DNA of 38,613 bases from Mesorhizobium sp. 61-13 (GTDB taxonomy: Bacteria; Pseudomonadota; Alphaproteobacteria; Rhizobiales; Rhizobiaceae). A program made the position numbers and the translations under genes. The notes beneath the pieces were generated by a model. It had not been told where the DNA came from. It ran no database searches and was given only the letters and a program-made list of their open reading frames with translations. Of this stretch, positions 1 to 8,426 are shown one piece after another (position 1 is the first letter of the stretch; the number at the start of each line of letters is the position of its first letter). The stretch spans positions 27,250 through 65,862 of the forward strand of contig MKRZ01000004.1 of assembly GCA_001897075.1 (NCBI GenBank). The letters run 5' to 3'.

Positions 1-239
1 ACGACGCGGATCGGCCTTAGCAACCAAATCCTACGTCATTTCAACGGCTTGCATTACATCCGCCAACCCGCCGTGAATTTTTCAGGTTAGCATGAATACA
101 GCATTCTTGGCCATGGACCTCACAATATTCGCACGCTTACTTGCTCACCCTGCGAAGATAGCTACCTCGCCTAGGTTTGCCATGAGCTGCGGGCCCGCTT
201 TTCGGCCCCAGATCGGACAGCGTCGTGTTCTTAACCGGC

Positions 240-875
240 TTAGAAGCCTCCAACATGCCGAGGGCCTTCTTTCAAAATTTGATTAAGGTGATGCCGACCC
301 GCATCGTCGTTCATGAAGCCGGTGACAAGGTGTTGGACACCTTCTCGCTTGCCAAGTTTCACCCGCCAGCTCTTTATGGCGCTTGGAGAGCATGTGCCAC
401 TGTCAAATGAAGGCCATTTCGACACTTTGCCAGCGACAAACCGATCAACATCGCCTCTCGTTCGCTTCGGAAAGCTTTCGAGGTTCGCACGTTGACCCAG
501 TTGATATACCGCTTCTGAACATGCGGCTGCGAAAATTCTGATCTCCTCCTTGGCGGGACCGAAATAGCGAACTGCTGAAACGTCCTCTCGCGAATTGACG
601 CCAGGCTGAAGAATAGGCGAACGTTTGCCTTGGAAGATGAACTCAAGCTCTTTGCGCAGATATTCGAGGGGCCAGATCTGTTGGCCGGAAACTCCACGGT
701 CATTCAGAAACCATATGACTCCCTGGAGCGCTCCTATTATCCCCTCCCGCGCTTGCTTCCGCTCGATCAACTTCACCGCATCACTTAGATCGCTGAGGAG
801 CTGTCTTTCGGCCGCCTCAAGACCAACAGTCGGTTTCGGCGCGGGAAATTCAGAAGGAGGTGGTGAGTCGCTCAT
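240..875 (-). CDS. Hypothetical protein coupled to the integrase
   Basis: A 211-residue protein that I do not recognise. It has a proline-rich start (SDSPPPSEFPAPKP), then a probably helical segment around residues 20-50 and a mixed, basic C-terminal half. There is no signal peptide or membrane segment. Its ATG overlaps the stop codon of the upstream integrase by four bases (ATGA), so the two are almost certainly translated from one mRNA. That pairing suggests a role linked to the element, such as directionality or maintenance, but no domain supports this. It could equally be unrelated island cargo. Confidence 0.6.
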   Translation of the reverse strand: MSDSPPPSEFPAPKPTVGLEAAERQLLSDLSDAVKLIERKQAREGIIGALQGVIWFLNDRGVSGQQIWPLEYLRKELEFIFQGKRSPILQPGVNSREDVSAVRYFGPAKEEIRIFAAACSEAVYQLGQRANLESFPKRTRGDVDRFVAGKVSKWPSFDSGTCSPSAIKSWRVKLGKREGVQHLVTGFMNDDAGRHHLNQILKEGPRHVGGF

Positions 876-2125
876 TCAAGCCTATCCTTCTTGTATCCTT
901 CTTGTTGATTGGCAGTTGGCCCGAGCGCTTTGTCTATTTCACCGCCAATCCGTTCGGCAGCCCGTCGAAGCGGATCATCTGCAAGGTGGGCATAACGCTG
1001 AGTGGTCTGTGTGGACTTGTGGCCGAGCAGGCCACCGACAATTGGCAATCCTAGCCCGACACCTGCTCCGATACTCGCATGAGTGTGGCGGAGATCATGC
1101 AGGCGAACGTCTTCCAAATTGGCAGCGCGACGAATGTGGGACCAGGGCTTCTTCAGGTCGTGCCGCGGCATATCCGGGTTCGCACCCGGTACAACACAGG
1201 TTCCAAAGCGAGGAATGGTTCTTAGGACTTCGGTGGCAGCAGCGCTGAGCAGCACGGGACGTTTGCCAGTCTTGGAGTCCGGCAACCACAGAAAGCCGCG
1301 ATCGAGGTCGACGTCCTGCCACCGTAGATCCAGGATTTCACGCAATCGACATCCAGTGAGCAACAGCAGTCGCACGGCGCCGGTCACATGCAGTGGGCAG
1401 ACTTCTGCCTGATTGGATTTGGCCACGTGCTTGGCCGACGCTCCTGCCGCCTTGATCTGCCATGGCAAGCCAGTCGTCTCAGCTTGTCGCAAAACCTCCC
1501 CGAGGCGTTTTATTTCGTCTGAGGTCAGATAGCGTTCGCGACTTGGTTCCTTGAAGCGCTGCACGTCTGCAGCCGGGTTGAAGCCCTTCTCGACCAGTCC
1601 ATTGCGTTGCGCCCATGAGAAGACGCTGCCGACATATGAGAGAACACGATTGGCACGATACGGGCGATCGGCGAGTTTCAGGTGAAGCCGGTTGAGGTCT
1701 GCGGGTGCAATTGCATTGACGGCAAGGTTTCCGACAGCAGGAACCGCATGACCTATAAGGGCGCTTTCGTAATCTTTGCGACTACCTGGCTTCAGCTTGG
1801 GGCCATGCCCTTCGATGAAGGAAGTGACGAGATCGCGAAATAGCAAGATCGAGCGCTGGGCTTGCTTTGCAGCACTCGGGTCTTTTCCCAATGAGACGGA
1901 GCCGAGGATGCGGCGTGCCTCGCCTCGCGCTTGATCGACCGTAATGGTTCCAAAGCGCCCCAACGTGTATTGTCGGCGTATCCCTCCGGACCGATAGCGA
2001 CAGATGAACGTCTTTCGACCCGAGGCTTCGACCCGCATGCCGAACCCAATCAGTTCTTCATCCCACAGAAAATAGCGGGAGCCTGTCTTTTCGACTTGCT
2101 CGATAGACCTCTTCGATAGTTTCAT
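872..2125 (-). CDS. Tyrosine-type site-specific integrase
   Basis: A tyrosine recombinase of about 417 residues that would catalyse integration and excision at the nearby tRNA-Arg site. The N-terminal part (about residues 1-85) resembles the DUF4102-type arm-binding domain of P4-like integrases, followed by a SAM-like core-binding domain. The catalytic set is visible: Arg260 in TGCRLREILDL, Lys285 in SKTGKRP, His343 and Arg346 in LHDLRHTHAS, His369 in LLGHKS and the nucleophile Tyr378 in TQRYAHL. I place the start at MKLSKRSIEQ (2125); the frame stays open to 2206, but the extra residues do not resemble the family. The gene shares a four-base overlap with the downstream unknown gene. It appears intact, so the element may still be mobile. 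Confidence 0.93.
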   Translation of the reverse strand: MKLSKRSIEQVEKTGSRYFLWDEELIGFGMRVEASGRKTFICRYRSGGIRRQYTLGRFGTITVDQARGEARRILGSVSLGKDPSAAKQAQRSILLFRDLVTSFIEGHGPKLKPGSRKDYESALIGHAVPAVGNLAVNAIAPADLNRLHLKLADRPYRANRVLSYVGSVFSWAQRNGLVEKGFNPAADVQRFKEPSRERYLTSDEIKRLGEVLRQAETTGLPWQIKAAGASAKHVAKSNQAEVCPLHVTGAVRLLLLTGCRLREILDLRWQDVDLDRGFLWLPDSKTGKRPVLLSAAATEVLRTIPRFGTCVVPGANPDMPRHDLKKPWSHIRRAANLEDVRLHDLRHTHASIGAGVGLGLPIVGGLLGHKSTQTTQRYAHLADDPLRRAAERIGGEIDKALGPTANQQEGYKKDRLE

Positions 2126-2287
2126 TGATGCTTCGGGGCTCGTGTCTCGCGATATGGCGTCCAAATGGCGTCCAAGCGGCGTCAAACGATAGAATACCAT
2201 GAGCACAGACAGAATACAAAATATTCAACGATACCAAAGATAAATAAACCGAGGCCAGCCTTGGCAAATTATGGAAACCGAAGTTTG

Positions 2288-2337
2288 TCTGACTACGAAT
2301 CTGGGGGTCAGGAGTTCGAATCTCTTCGGGCGCGCCA
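2288..2337 (+). other. 3' fragment of tRNA-Arg(ACG), probable attachment site
   Basis: The sequence can be folded as the 3' part of a tRNA. It has an anticodon loop CTACGAA (anticodon ACG, 2293-2299), a T-arm AGGAG-TTCGAAT-CTCTT (2310-2326), an acceptor 3' strand CGGGCGC (2327-2333), discriminator G and an encoded CCA (2335-2337). The 3' side of the anticodon stem reads TCTGG and no longer pairs with TCTGA, and no D-arm or 5' acceptor strand precedes it, so it is not a working tRNA. Duplicated tRNA 3' ends of this kind are left by tyrosine-integrase elements, and an integrase gene starts 162 bases to the left. Confidence 0.8.
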
Positions 2338-2476
2338 TTTACCGCCAAATGAAATCAACAACTTGTCGGAAACGCGCCGTCTGCGGGTGACACGCCATGT
2401 CGCATCCGTGTTCCTACTGACAATCCTTGAAAATCAAGGGTCTTCACTGGCGTACGGCTACTCGGCGCGACATGAT

Positions 2477-2740
2477 ATGCAACATGGCGTAGGGGAGGGC
2501 ATTGCGGCCTTATCGGAGTTTCAGCGTGAAGCAATTAAGCTGAAGGCGACGCAGACCAGTCAGATCGGCGCCGCTGGGATGGGCGTTATCGGCTTCAGTG
2601 CCGTTGCGCGCTTTACATCAGGTCCAATCACAAGACCGGTGGTTTTCCAGGCTGCGGGAATAGCGGTAATCGCCTACGTGTTCGCCATCATCGTGCGACA
2701 AATCGCTGTATGGCGACTGAAGGACCTCGATCGAGATTGA
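2477..2740 (+). CDS. Small membrane protein, hypothetical
   Basis: An 87-residue product is predicted if translation starts at the ATG at 2477. The longer frame from 2165 crosses the tRNA remnant and is unlikely to be real upstream of this point. The protein has a short charged N-terminus (EFQREAIKLKATQ), a weakly hydrophobic stretch around residues 30-45 and a clear membrane helix near the C-terminus (AAGIAVIAYVFAIIVRQIAVW), ending in charged residues. There is no strong ribosome binding site and no recognised family. It could be a remnant of a longer gene cut when the element inserted. Confidence 0.35.
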   Translation: MQHGVGEGIAALSEFQREAIKLKATQTSQIGAAGMGVIGFSAVARFTSGPITRPVVFQAAGIAVIAYVFAIIVRQIAVWRLKDLDRD

Positions 2741-3058
2741 CGCCCGTGAAGCGTCGATCTTGAACCTTTTCCTGTCCCAAACGATTTTTGCTGTGCTGTG
2801 GCAGTATCAACCGGGCCTGATGGTAGCGGTGAACAGGACGTTTTTCGCGTTTTCTCTTTCCGGGCGACAGAGCGGCAGACGAGTACCTATCCCAACCGGC
2901 GTGCGGTACCGTTCCTCCCGCGAACTGGTTTTTCGTTTCAGGTGTGGAGCGGTTGGCAGGGAGCATCACATCCATCCAATTTTAGCTAAAAGAACCGATC
3001 CGGATAAAACCGCCGTCAAAACATCAACGCTACCCTGCCGACTTCGGGGGAGTGGGGC
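2741..3058. other. Intergenic stretch with a 12-base palindrome
   Basis: I see no convincing gene here. A perfect palindrome TTTTAGCTAAAA lies at 2980-2991, about 70 bases before the next start codon, and could be an operator or part of a promoter. The ribosome binding site for the next gene is the purine-rich run GGGGGAG just before 3059. Confidence 0.3.
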
Positions 3059-3895
3059 ATGCGTCTACTTTGTCTACCAACCATCTTCTTGCTGTTGGCC
3101 TGTGCGCCTGCTCATGCCACGGCTTTGGGCAACTATCTTCAATGTTGGGCCCAGGTAGCAGCGCCGGAAGGGGCTGTTGTGGAACCTGAAAACAACATGC
3201 CGAAGATTGAGGCATCCGTCGCCGAAGCGTCGAGAATTTGTCACGACCTCGCCATGAACGCCGTTGACGAAGTGGGCACAGCTATCGTCGTTGAGCAAAC
3301 ACGCAACTTGGAAGCTGTGCTATATACGGGAGAGAACGTCGGCAGAGCTGCCACATTGGCAGCCCATGACGTTTCCCTTGCCCGATCCGCAACAGCAGTC
3401 GATCAGGAAGACGCTCCAGGTCCGTGGACATCGTCCGTTCGGCAATCCGATGGCGACGGAACTCCCGTTCTCGAGTTCAAGGGCATTGAGCTAGGAAAGG
3501 CGTATTCCAAGGACACCATCGCACAGGCCTTCGGATATGACCAACCTGATTATGGCTACACGTCCATCGCGGGCATCGGAGCATTCTACAGCTTGACTTT
3601 CCTCGGGCCCGAACTGCACGCAATCGCCCTTGATCTCCCGGCCGATTACTACGGCAACGCGTACAACGCGATCGAAAACAAGTTCGGCAAGCCCGAGACC
3701 TCGCTGGCCTCCACCGTTCAGAACGGGTTCGGAGCACAGTTCCAGCAAATGACCAGCACGTGGAAAATCGGCGATGGGTCTATCGTCGTCCAGCGCTTCG
3801 GGCACAAGGTCAGTCGATCAATGGTGCTGTTTTATACGGATCGCTACTCGCAGAGCCTCGATACACAGGAATCCGCAAAACTGAATGACCTATAG
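3059..3895 (+). CDS. Exported protein of unknown function, possible lipoprotein
   Basis: A 278-residue protein with an N-terminal export signal. The hydrophobic core LLCLPTIFLLLAC is followed by APAHA-TA. LLAC at residues 12-15 fits a lipobox, while AHA fits ordinary signal peptidase cleavage, so either processing route is possible. The mature N-terminal half (to about residue 130) is rich in Ala, Val and Glu. The C-terminal half contains a pattern seen in several small periplasmic proteins: a start resembling FKGIELGKAYSKDTIAQAFG, a central FGKPETS, then TWKIGDGSIVVQRFG and a tyrosine-rich end. I do not recognise a named family. A purine-rich ribosome binding site precedes the ATG. It stands alone between two gene-poor stretches. 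Confidence 0.65.
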   Translation: MRLLCLPTIFLLLACAPAHATALGNYLQCWAQVAAPEGAVVEPENNMPKIEASVAEASRICHDLAMNAVDEVGTAIVVEQTRNLEAVLYTGENVGRAATLAAHDVSLARSATAVDQEDAPGPWTSSVRQSDGDGTPVLEFKGIELGKAYSKDTIAQAFGYDQPDYGYTSIAGIGAFYSLTFLGPELHAIALDLPADYYGNAYNAIENKFGKPETSLASTVQNGFGAQFQQMTSTWKIGDGSIVVQRFGHKVSRSMVLFYTDRYSQSLDTQESAKLNDL

Positions 3896-4844
3896 CGGCG
3901 CGGCTTTCGCCATAGGATGGTGGTCCAGCGTCACTCCCGATCATCTGTTCCCAAATGTTCGCTATTGGGCAAATTCTCATGTTCCACGTTAGCAAGGCTG
4001 CGGCGAGACACGGGCTTGGCCCTGCATTGAGAACCGGCACCTCGTATTTCCACTAAAAGCGCTTCAGCCAAAGGGTCCCTATCGTGCGAGAAGACAGTAG
4101 TTTCTTGCATGATTGGATGTCTGTGCCGAAAGGCAACGTTGCAAGAAAATGCATGATAAATCCAATGTCTTCCGAATAATCTTCTTATGTATTTGGCCTG
4201 AGTCCATGATGGGTGCTGTAGTCCGGGTAAAAGTGAACCGGTGCCGTTATTACACCTATAGTTGGCTGGTGAGCTCTCGTTCGTGTGTTGCTAGTTCGGT
4301 GACACCGAAGCCAAAGGCCATAGATAATAGTCAGTTCATGAATATGACATAAGGCACATTTATCCAATCATTTGACGAATAAATTTCCGCAATACCGATT
4401 GGAATTCTAATTTTAGCGGCATCGAGTTCACGTTCAGGAAGGAACCGTCAGTCTTTTCCAATTGGCAAGGTCAGGGTGTCGTGGCGTGCTGAAGCGGCCA
4501 ATATCCTGCCGCGGAATAGGCCCTCTGCAACAACCTAAAAGGAAAGTTGCGAGTTCGTTTTGTAGCATAAAGATCTATCTAAAAATTTGACCAACTCTGC
4601 AGGGACTGGCCGTCAGCGGTTCCAAAGACCACTTCGTCTCTGAATGCTCGATCTATGAGTAAGATGTCGAGGTATCAAGGATCGGCGCCGCGAAGGCCTG
4701 TATCGACAACAAGAGGGTGATGGCCAGCGCTTTGCATCGGAAGCCGGAGATCGCCTTTGCCGGTGGAGAGCGAGGCCATTTTTCGGGAGTTGTTTCTCGG
4801 AGAGCCCGGCTCTCTCGTAAGCGGCACTGGAATGGAATTTGACG
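3896..4844. other. Long gene-poor stretch, unusually AT-rich
   Basis: Nearly 950 bases contain no open frame with a recognisable product on either strand; the short frames present look random. The middle part (about 4100-4600) is visibly richer in A and T than the coding regions around it. It may be decayed DNA next to the old integration site plus the promoter region of the following regulator gene. I see no tRNA, insertion sequence end or repeat array in it. Confidence 0.4.
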
Positions 4845-5819
4845 ATGCCTGATATCGAGAAATTAAGGATCGGGTTCATCCTTGCGCGTTCATTCACGCT
4901 GTCGGCCTTCGCCTTGTTTGTAGATACACTGCGTTTGGCGAGTGACGAGCAGGATCGCTCCGGGCGAGTAACGGCAGATTGGCAGGTGCTTGGCAGCACG
5001 CGCAATCTTGTCACATCAAGCTGCGGAATCCAGGTAGCTCCAACTTCGAACTTCGTGGATCCTGCCGCGTTTGACTACATCGTGGTTGTAGGAGGTCTGT
5101 TGAGCGTCGAAGAACCTGTCGACCGCCAGTCGATTGCATATCTGCAGGCCGCTGCCGTTGCGAAAATTCCGCTTATCGGTGTCTGCACCGGTTCATTCAT
5201 TCTTGCCGATGCCGGACTTATGAAACATCACCAGACGTGCGTGAGTTGGCTCCACGTGCGGGCATTCCAGGAGCGGTTTCCGGATCATCACGTCCGTGCC
5301 GACCGAATATTCAATCTCGACCGGAACCGCGGCTCGTGTGCAGGTGGCAGCAGCGCGGCCGATCTGGCCGCTTCGCTGGTGCGTCGACATATCAGCCATG
5401 ATGCCGAGCGTAATGCACTCGAAGTGCTGCAGATCGAGAAGGTACGCACTGCGCGTGATATCCAGCCACGTCGTCCACTGTTTGAGGAATTTGACGACCA
5501 GCGAGTGAGAGCTGTTCTGATAATGATGGAGCAGCACCTTGCCGATGAAGTATCGATCGAAATGCTCGCTTCATCGGTTAGCCTGTCACGTCGGCAGTTG
5601 GAGCGAATCTTCAAACAAAGGGCGGGCATGTCGCCCGCTCATGCCTATGACCGGGTGCGCATGGAGCACGCCAAACTCCTGTTGCTCCAATCTCGGGCGA
5701 CAACGCTTGAGGTCGCTCTCGACGTAGGGTTCGTCAACGCATCGCATTTCACCAAGACGTTCAAACGCGTGCATGGCCGTACACCATCTCAAGTCAGATC
5801 AGCGGGAAGCGCCCGCTGA
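4845..5819 (+). CDS. GATase1-like AraC-family transcriptional regulator
   Basis: A 324-residue regulator of the GlxA type. The N-terminal DJ-1/PfpI-like domain (about residues 8-190) contains the nucleophile-elbow sequence GVCTGSFILADAG with Cys114. It is followed by an AraC helix-turn-helix domain (about 225-320) with the typical SHFTKTFKRVHGRTPSQVR end. Members of this group (for example GbdR, SouR and CdhR of Pseudomonas) sense methylated amines such as glycine betaine, sarcosine or carnitine and activate neighbouring catabolic genes. Creatinase lies 340 bases downstream in the same direction, so a role as creatine-responsive activator, like CahR of Pseudomonas putida, is a reasonable inference. 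The frame also offers a TTG two codons earlier; I prefer the ATG at 4845. Confidence 0.88.
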   Translation: MPDIEKLRIGFILARSFTLSAFALFVDTLRLASDEQDRSGRVTADWQVLGSTRNLVTSSCGIQVAPTSNFVDPAAFDYIVVVGGLLSVEEPVDRQSIAYLQAAAVAKIPLIGVCTGSFILADAGLMKHHQTCVSWLHVRAFQERFPDHHVRADRIFNLDRNRGSCAGGSSAADLAASLVRRHISHDAERNALEVLQIEKVRTARDIQPRRPLFEEFDDQRVRAVLIMMEQHLADEVSIEMLASSVSLSRRQLERIFKQRAGMSPAHAYDRVRMEHAKLLLLQSRATTLEVALDVGFVNASHFTKTFKRVHGRTPSQVRSAGSAR

Positions 5820-6159
5820 TCAACGAGGTGCGTATTCCGTCGTCGGTTCTAGACGGACTATTGGCCAAATTTGCGCGCGCTTGGCAGATACCAAGCCAAA
5901 CAACGTATGCCGCTGCAGCGGGAACAATCGCTGCACTTCCGCGCCTGCATCCATGGCTGCATTAAGACAGTTGCGTCACCAGCACTCACCTCGGATAGGA
6001 TCAAATATGCATGCCTGACTTGAGCCGTTCGTGAGCGTGCCGGGCGTGATTAGGAACTGTAATTGACCGATATCGACTTCTAATTTCCCGCACCTCAAAC
6101 CCGTCCATATAGTCCTCGGTGACCCTCGATCCCTTCTTTTTGCGACTACGGAGGACATT
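5820..6159 (+). promoter_or_regulatory. Creatinase upstream region
   Basis: There is no gene in these 340 bases. A perfect 6-bp inverted repeat with a 6-base loop (GCTTGG-CAGATA-CCAAGC, 5879-5896) follows the regulator gene; it lacks a T-run, so it could be an operator or a weak hairpin. A possible -10 box TATAGT lies at 6108-6113 without a good -35, which would fit an activator-dependent promoter. A strong ribosome binding site GGAGGA (6150-6155) precedes the creatinase ATG. Confidence 0.4.
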
Positions 6160-7395
6160 ATGAACGTCTATGCCAAGGGCATGCCGAACGAACTATTGCG
6201 GCTACAAAACATGCACAATGGCGAGAAGGCCGTCCCGACCTTCAGCGCCGCCGAAATGAGCCGCCGCCAGGAGGGTTTGCGCAAAATCCTAGTCGAGTTG
6301 AAACTCGACGGAGCCATTCTCACCTCCTACCACAACATCTGCTATTTCTCGGATTTCCTGTTCTGCTACTTCGGGCGTCGTTATGCCTTCGTGGTGACGG
6401 CCGAGAAAGCGGTGTCGGTTTCGGCCGGCATTGACGCCGGCCAGCCCTGGCGCCGCACCTTCGGCGACAACATCACCTACACTGACTGGCAGCGCGACAA
6501 CTATTTCTACGCGCTGCAGCAGCAGTTGCCGGGCGTGAAGCGCCTCGGCATCGAGTTCGACCATGTCAACCTGGAACTGCGCAAGCTGTTGCAGGATGCC
6601 TTCCCCGGCGTGGAGTTCGTCGATATCGGCGCCCCGACCATGTGGCTGCGCACCATCAAGTCGGCCGAGGAGATTGCGCTGATCAAGGAAGGCGCCCGCA
6701 CGGCCGACATCGGCGGCGAGGCGATCCGCGAAGCCATCCGCGAGGGCGTTCCCGAATATGAAGTGGCACTTGCTGGCACGCAGGCCATGGTGCGCCACAT
6801 CGCCAAGACCTTTCCGCATGTCGAGTTGATGGACACCTGGGTCTGGTTCCAGTCCGGTATCAATACTGACGGCGCCCACAACCCGGTGACGTCGCGCAAG
6901 GTAGAAAAAGGCGATATCCTGTCGCTGAACTGCTTCCCGATGATCGCCGGCTACTACACGGCGCTGGAGCGCACGTTGTTTCTCGATCACGCCAGCGATG
7001 AGCACCTGCGCATCTGGGAGGTTAACTGCCAGGTGCACCGGCGCGGTCTCGAATTGCTGAAGCCCGGTGCACGCTGCGGCGACGTAGCGACCGAACTGAA
7101 CGACATCTACCGAAGCCACAACCTTTTGGGCTACCGCTCGTTCGGCTACGGTCACTCCTTCGGCGTGCTGTCGCACTACTATGGCCGCGAGGCGGGCGTC
7201 GAGCTGCGCGAAGACATCAACACCGTGCTCCAACCTGGCATGGTCGTTTCCATGGAGCCTATGGTCACGTTGCCGGAAGGCATACCGGGTGCCGGCGGCT
7301 ATCGCGAGCATGACATCCTCGTCATCACTGAAGACGGTGCCGAAAACATCACCAAGTTCCCCTTCGGCCCGGAACACAATATCATCAAGGCCTGA
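6160..7395 (+). CDS. Creatinase (creatine amidinohydrolase)
   Basis: A cytosolic enzyme (EC 3.5.3.3) hydrolysing creatine to sarcosine and urea; the 411-residue length fits the family (about 403). The N-terminal creatinase domain is followed by the pita-bread M24 domain. The protein aligns along its whole length with Pseudomonas putida creatinase, with long shared stretches such as SYHNI.Y.SDF, FQSGINTDGAHNPVT and YGHSFG.LSHYYGREAG. With an 8-residue offset all the catalytic and substrate residues match: His240, Glu270, His332, Glu366 and His384 correspond to His232, Glu262, His324, Glu358 and His376. This separates it from prolidases and from ectoine hydrolase. The strong GGAGGA supports the start, and a terminator follows directly, so it is probably a single-gene transcript controlled by the upstream GATase1-AraC regulator. 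Confidence 0.95.
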   Translation: MNVYAKGMPNELLRLQNMHNGEKAVPTFSAAEMSRRQEGLRKILVELKLDGAILTSYHNICYFSDFLFCYFGRRYAFVVTAEKAVSVSAGIDAGQPWRRTFGDNITYTDWQRDNYFYALQQQLPGVKRLGIEFDHVNLELRKLLQDAFPGVEFVDIGAPTMWLRTIKSAEEIALIKEGARTADIGGEAIREAIREGVPEYEVALAGTQAMVRHIAKTFPHVELMDTWVWFQSGINTDGAHNPVTSRKVEKGDILSLNCFPMIAGYYTALERTLFLDHASDEHLRIWEVNCQVHRRGLELLKPGARCGDVATELNDIYRSHNLLGYRSFGYGHSFGVLSHYYGREAGVELREDINTVLQPGMVVSMEPMVTLPEGIPGAGGYREHDILVITEDGAENITKFPFGPEHNIIKA

Positions 7396-7413
7396 AGGCC
7401 GATCTGACTGCCG

Positions 7414-7450
7414 GCGGGCCTTGGCGAAAGCCAAGGCCCGCTTGCGTTTG
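7414..7450 (+). terminator. Intrinsic terminator after creatinase
   Basis: A perfect 12-bp stem (GCGGGCCTTGGC at 7414-7425 and its complement at 7430-7441) closes on a GAAA tetraloop and is followed by the T-rich TTGCGTTTG. It lies 18 bases after the creatinase stop codon and should separate creatinase from the LysR gene. Confidence 0.85.
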
Positions 7451-7469
7451 TCCAGCGAAAGGTGATGTT

Positions 7470-7490
7470 ATGGGCGCAACATGCGCCCAT
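7470..7490. promoter_or_regulatory. Inverted repeat in the LysR gene leader
   Basis: A perfect 8-bp inverted repeat, ATGGGCGC-AACAT-GCGCCCAT, lies 21 bases upstream of the LysR start codon. It is well placed to be an autoregulatory operator or an mRNA hairpin near the ribosome binding site (AGGAG at 7500-7504). The centre ACATGCGCC does not show an obvious T-N11-A LysR box. Confidence 0.45.
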
Positions 7491-7511
7491 TGTTGCTCCA
7501 GGAGCTTACCG

Positions 7512-8405
7512 ATGCGCAGCATTCCCACCGACCTGCTTCGTGCCTTCGTCACAATAATCGATCTGCGTGGCTACACGCGCGCCGGTGAGCAACTTGGCCG
7601 CACCCAGCCGGCGATCAGCCTGCAGATGAAAAGGCTGCAGGAACTGCTCGGCGTTTCGCTCTTCGCCAAGGAAGGCGGCGCGCAACTGACAGAACAAGGC
7701 GAGCTGGTTGCGGGCTATGCACGCCAGATCCTGGCGCTCAACGACGAGATGATGCTGAAGCTATCCAGCCGCGAGAGCACGGGCAAGCTGAGGCTCGGCA
7801 TACCGAACGACTATGCCGATCACTTCCTGCCCAAGTTGATGGCGAGCTTTGCCCGCGACGGTGCCGACATCACGTTCGACGTTGTCTGCGACATCTCGCA
7901 CAACCTTTTAGAGGGCCTGCGCAAGGGCCAGTACGACATTGTCGTGGCGATGACCCCCGATGGTCCCTCCGAAGGCGCCTTCATGACCTGGAAAGAGCCG
8001 CTGGCCTGGGTTGGCGCCGCGGAGAAGTCGAACCAGACGGCAGATCCGGATGCGAAGAACCAATTGCGGATTGTCTGCTATCCTGAGGGCTGCCTCTATC
8101 GGCGCAACATGTTGACCGCACTGCAGCGCGACGGACGCAACTTCGAGATCGTCTATACGAGCCCGAGCCTGTCCGGGCTGGAGGCTGCGGTTGGGGCGGG
8201 GTTCGGCATGACAGTACTTGCACGCCGCATCATCCCATCCGCGTTGCACATCATCGAACCGGCGGGCCACTTGCCTCGGCTGGCCGATGTCGTGGTTGGC
8301 ATCTATGTCGGCCCCGACCGCAAACGTTCGGCAGTTGCACGCAGCTTCGCGGCTCGCTTTGCCGACATGTTTGTGGCCGGCCAAGGGAATGCCAAGGTCA
8401 GCTAA
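7512..8405 (+). CDS. LysR-family transcriptional regulator
   Basis: A 297-residue LysR regulator. The winged helix-turn-helix occupies about residues 5-62 (DLLRAFVTIIDLRGYTRAGE followed by LGRTQPAISLQMKRLQELLG), and the rest is the periplasmic-binding-like effector domain. I start it at MRSIPTDLL because AGGAG lies 7 bases before that ATG; the frame extends 14 codons upstream into an inverted repeat. It follows creatinase after a terminator and converges on the polyamine-type ABC importer operon, so its target is not fixed by position. The effector cannot be read from the sequence. Confidence 0.9.
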   Translation: MRSIPTDLLRAFVTIIDLRGYTRAGEQLGRTQPAISLQMKRLQELLGVSLFAKEGGAQLTEQGELVAGYARQILALNDEMMLKLSSRESTGKLRLGIPNDYADHFLPKLMASFARDGADITFDVVCDISHNLLEGLRKGQYDIVVAMTPDGPSEGAFMTWKEPLAWVGAAEKSNQTADPDAKNQLRIVCYPEGCLYRRNMLTALQRDGRNFEIVYTSPSLSGLEAAVGAGFGMTVLARRIIPSALHIIEPAGHLPRLADVVVGIYVGPDRKRSAVARSFAARFADMFVAGQGNAKVS

Positions 8406-8426
8406 AGGCGGCGCATTTGGTTGCCG

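Larger units (their letters stand above)
1..2337. mobile_element. Right end of a tRNA-Arg-integrated element
   Basis: A tyrosine recombinase gene lies 162 bases from a 3' fragment of tRNA-Arg, the usual arrangement at the end of an integrative element or genomic island. The fragment reads on the plus strand and lacks its 5' half, so the element should lie to its left and the original chromosome to its right. The intact tRNA would then be at the other end, outside the window. Only the integrase and one small unknown gene of the element are visible. No conjugation or cargo genes can be seen, so the kind of element is unknown. Bases 1-239 hold no gene I can support. Confidence 0.55.

Noticed and set aside
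2058..2348. Minus-strand frame with APEEIRTPDPQIRS near its start
   Set aside because: This peptide is the well-known false translation of the antisense of a tRNA 3' half; it supports the tRNA remnant but is not a gene.
6160..7395. Ectoine hydrolase or Xaa-Pro peptidase
   Set aside because: The full-length match and exact catalytic spacing fit creatinase; no ectoine genes are nearby.
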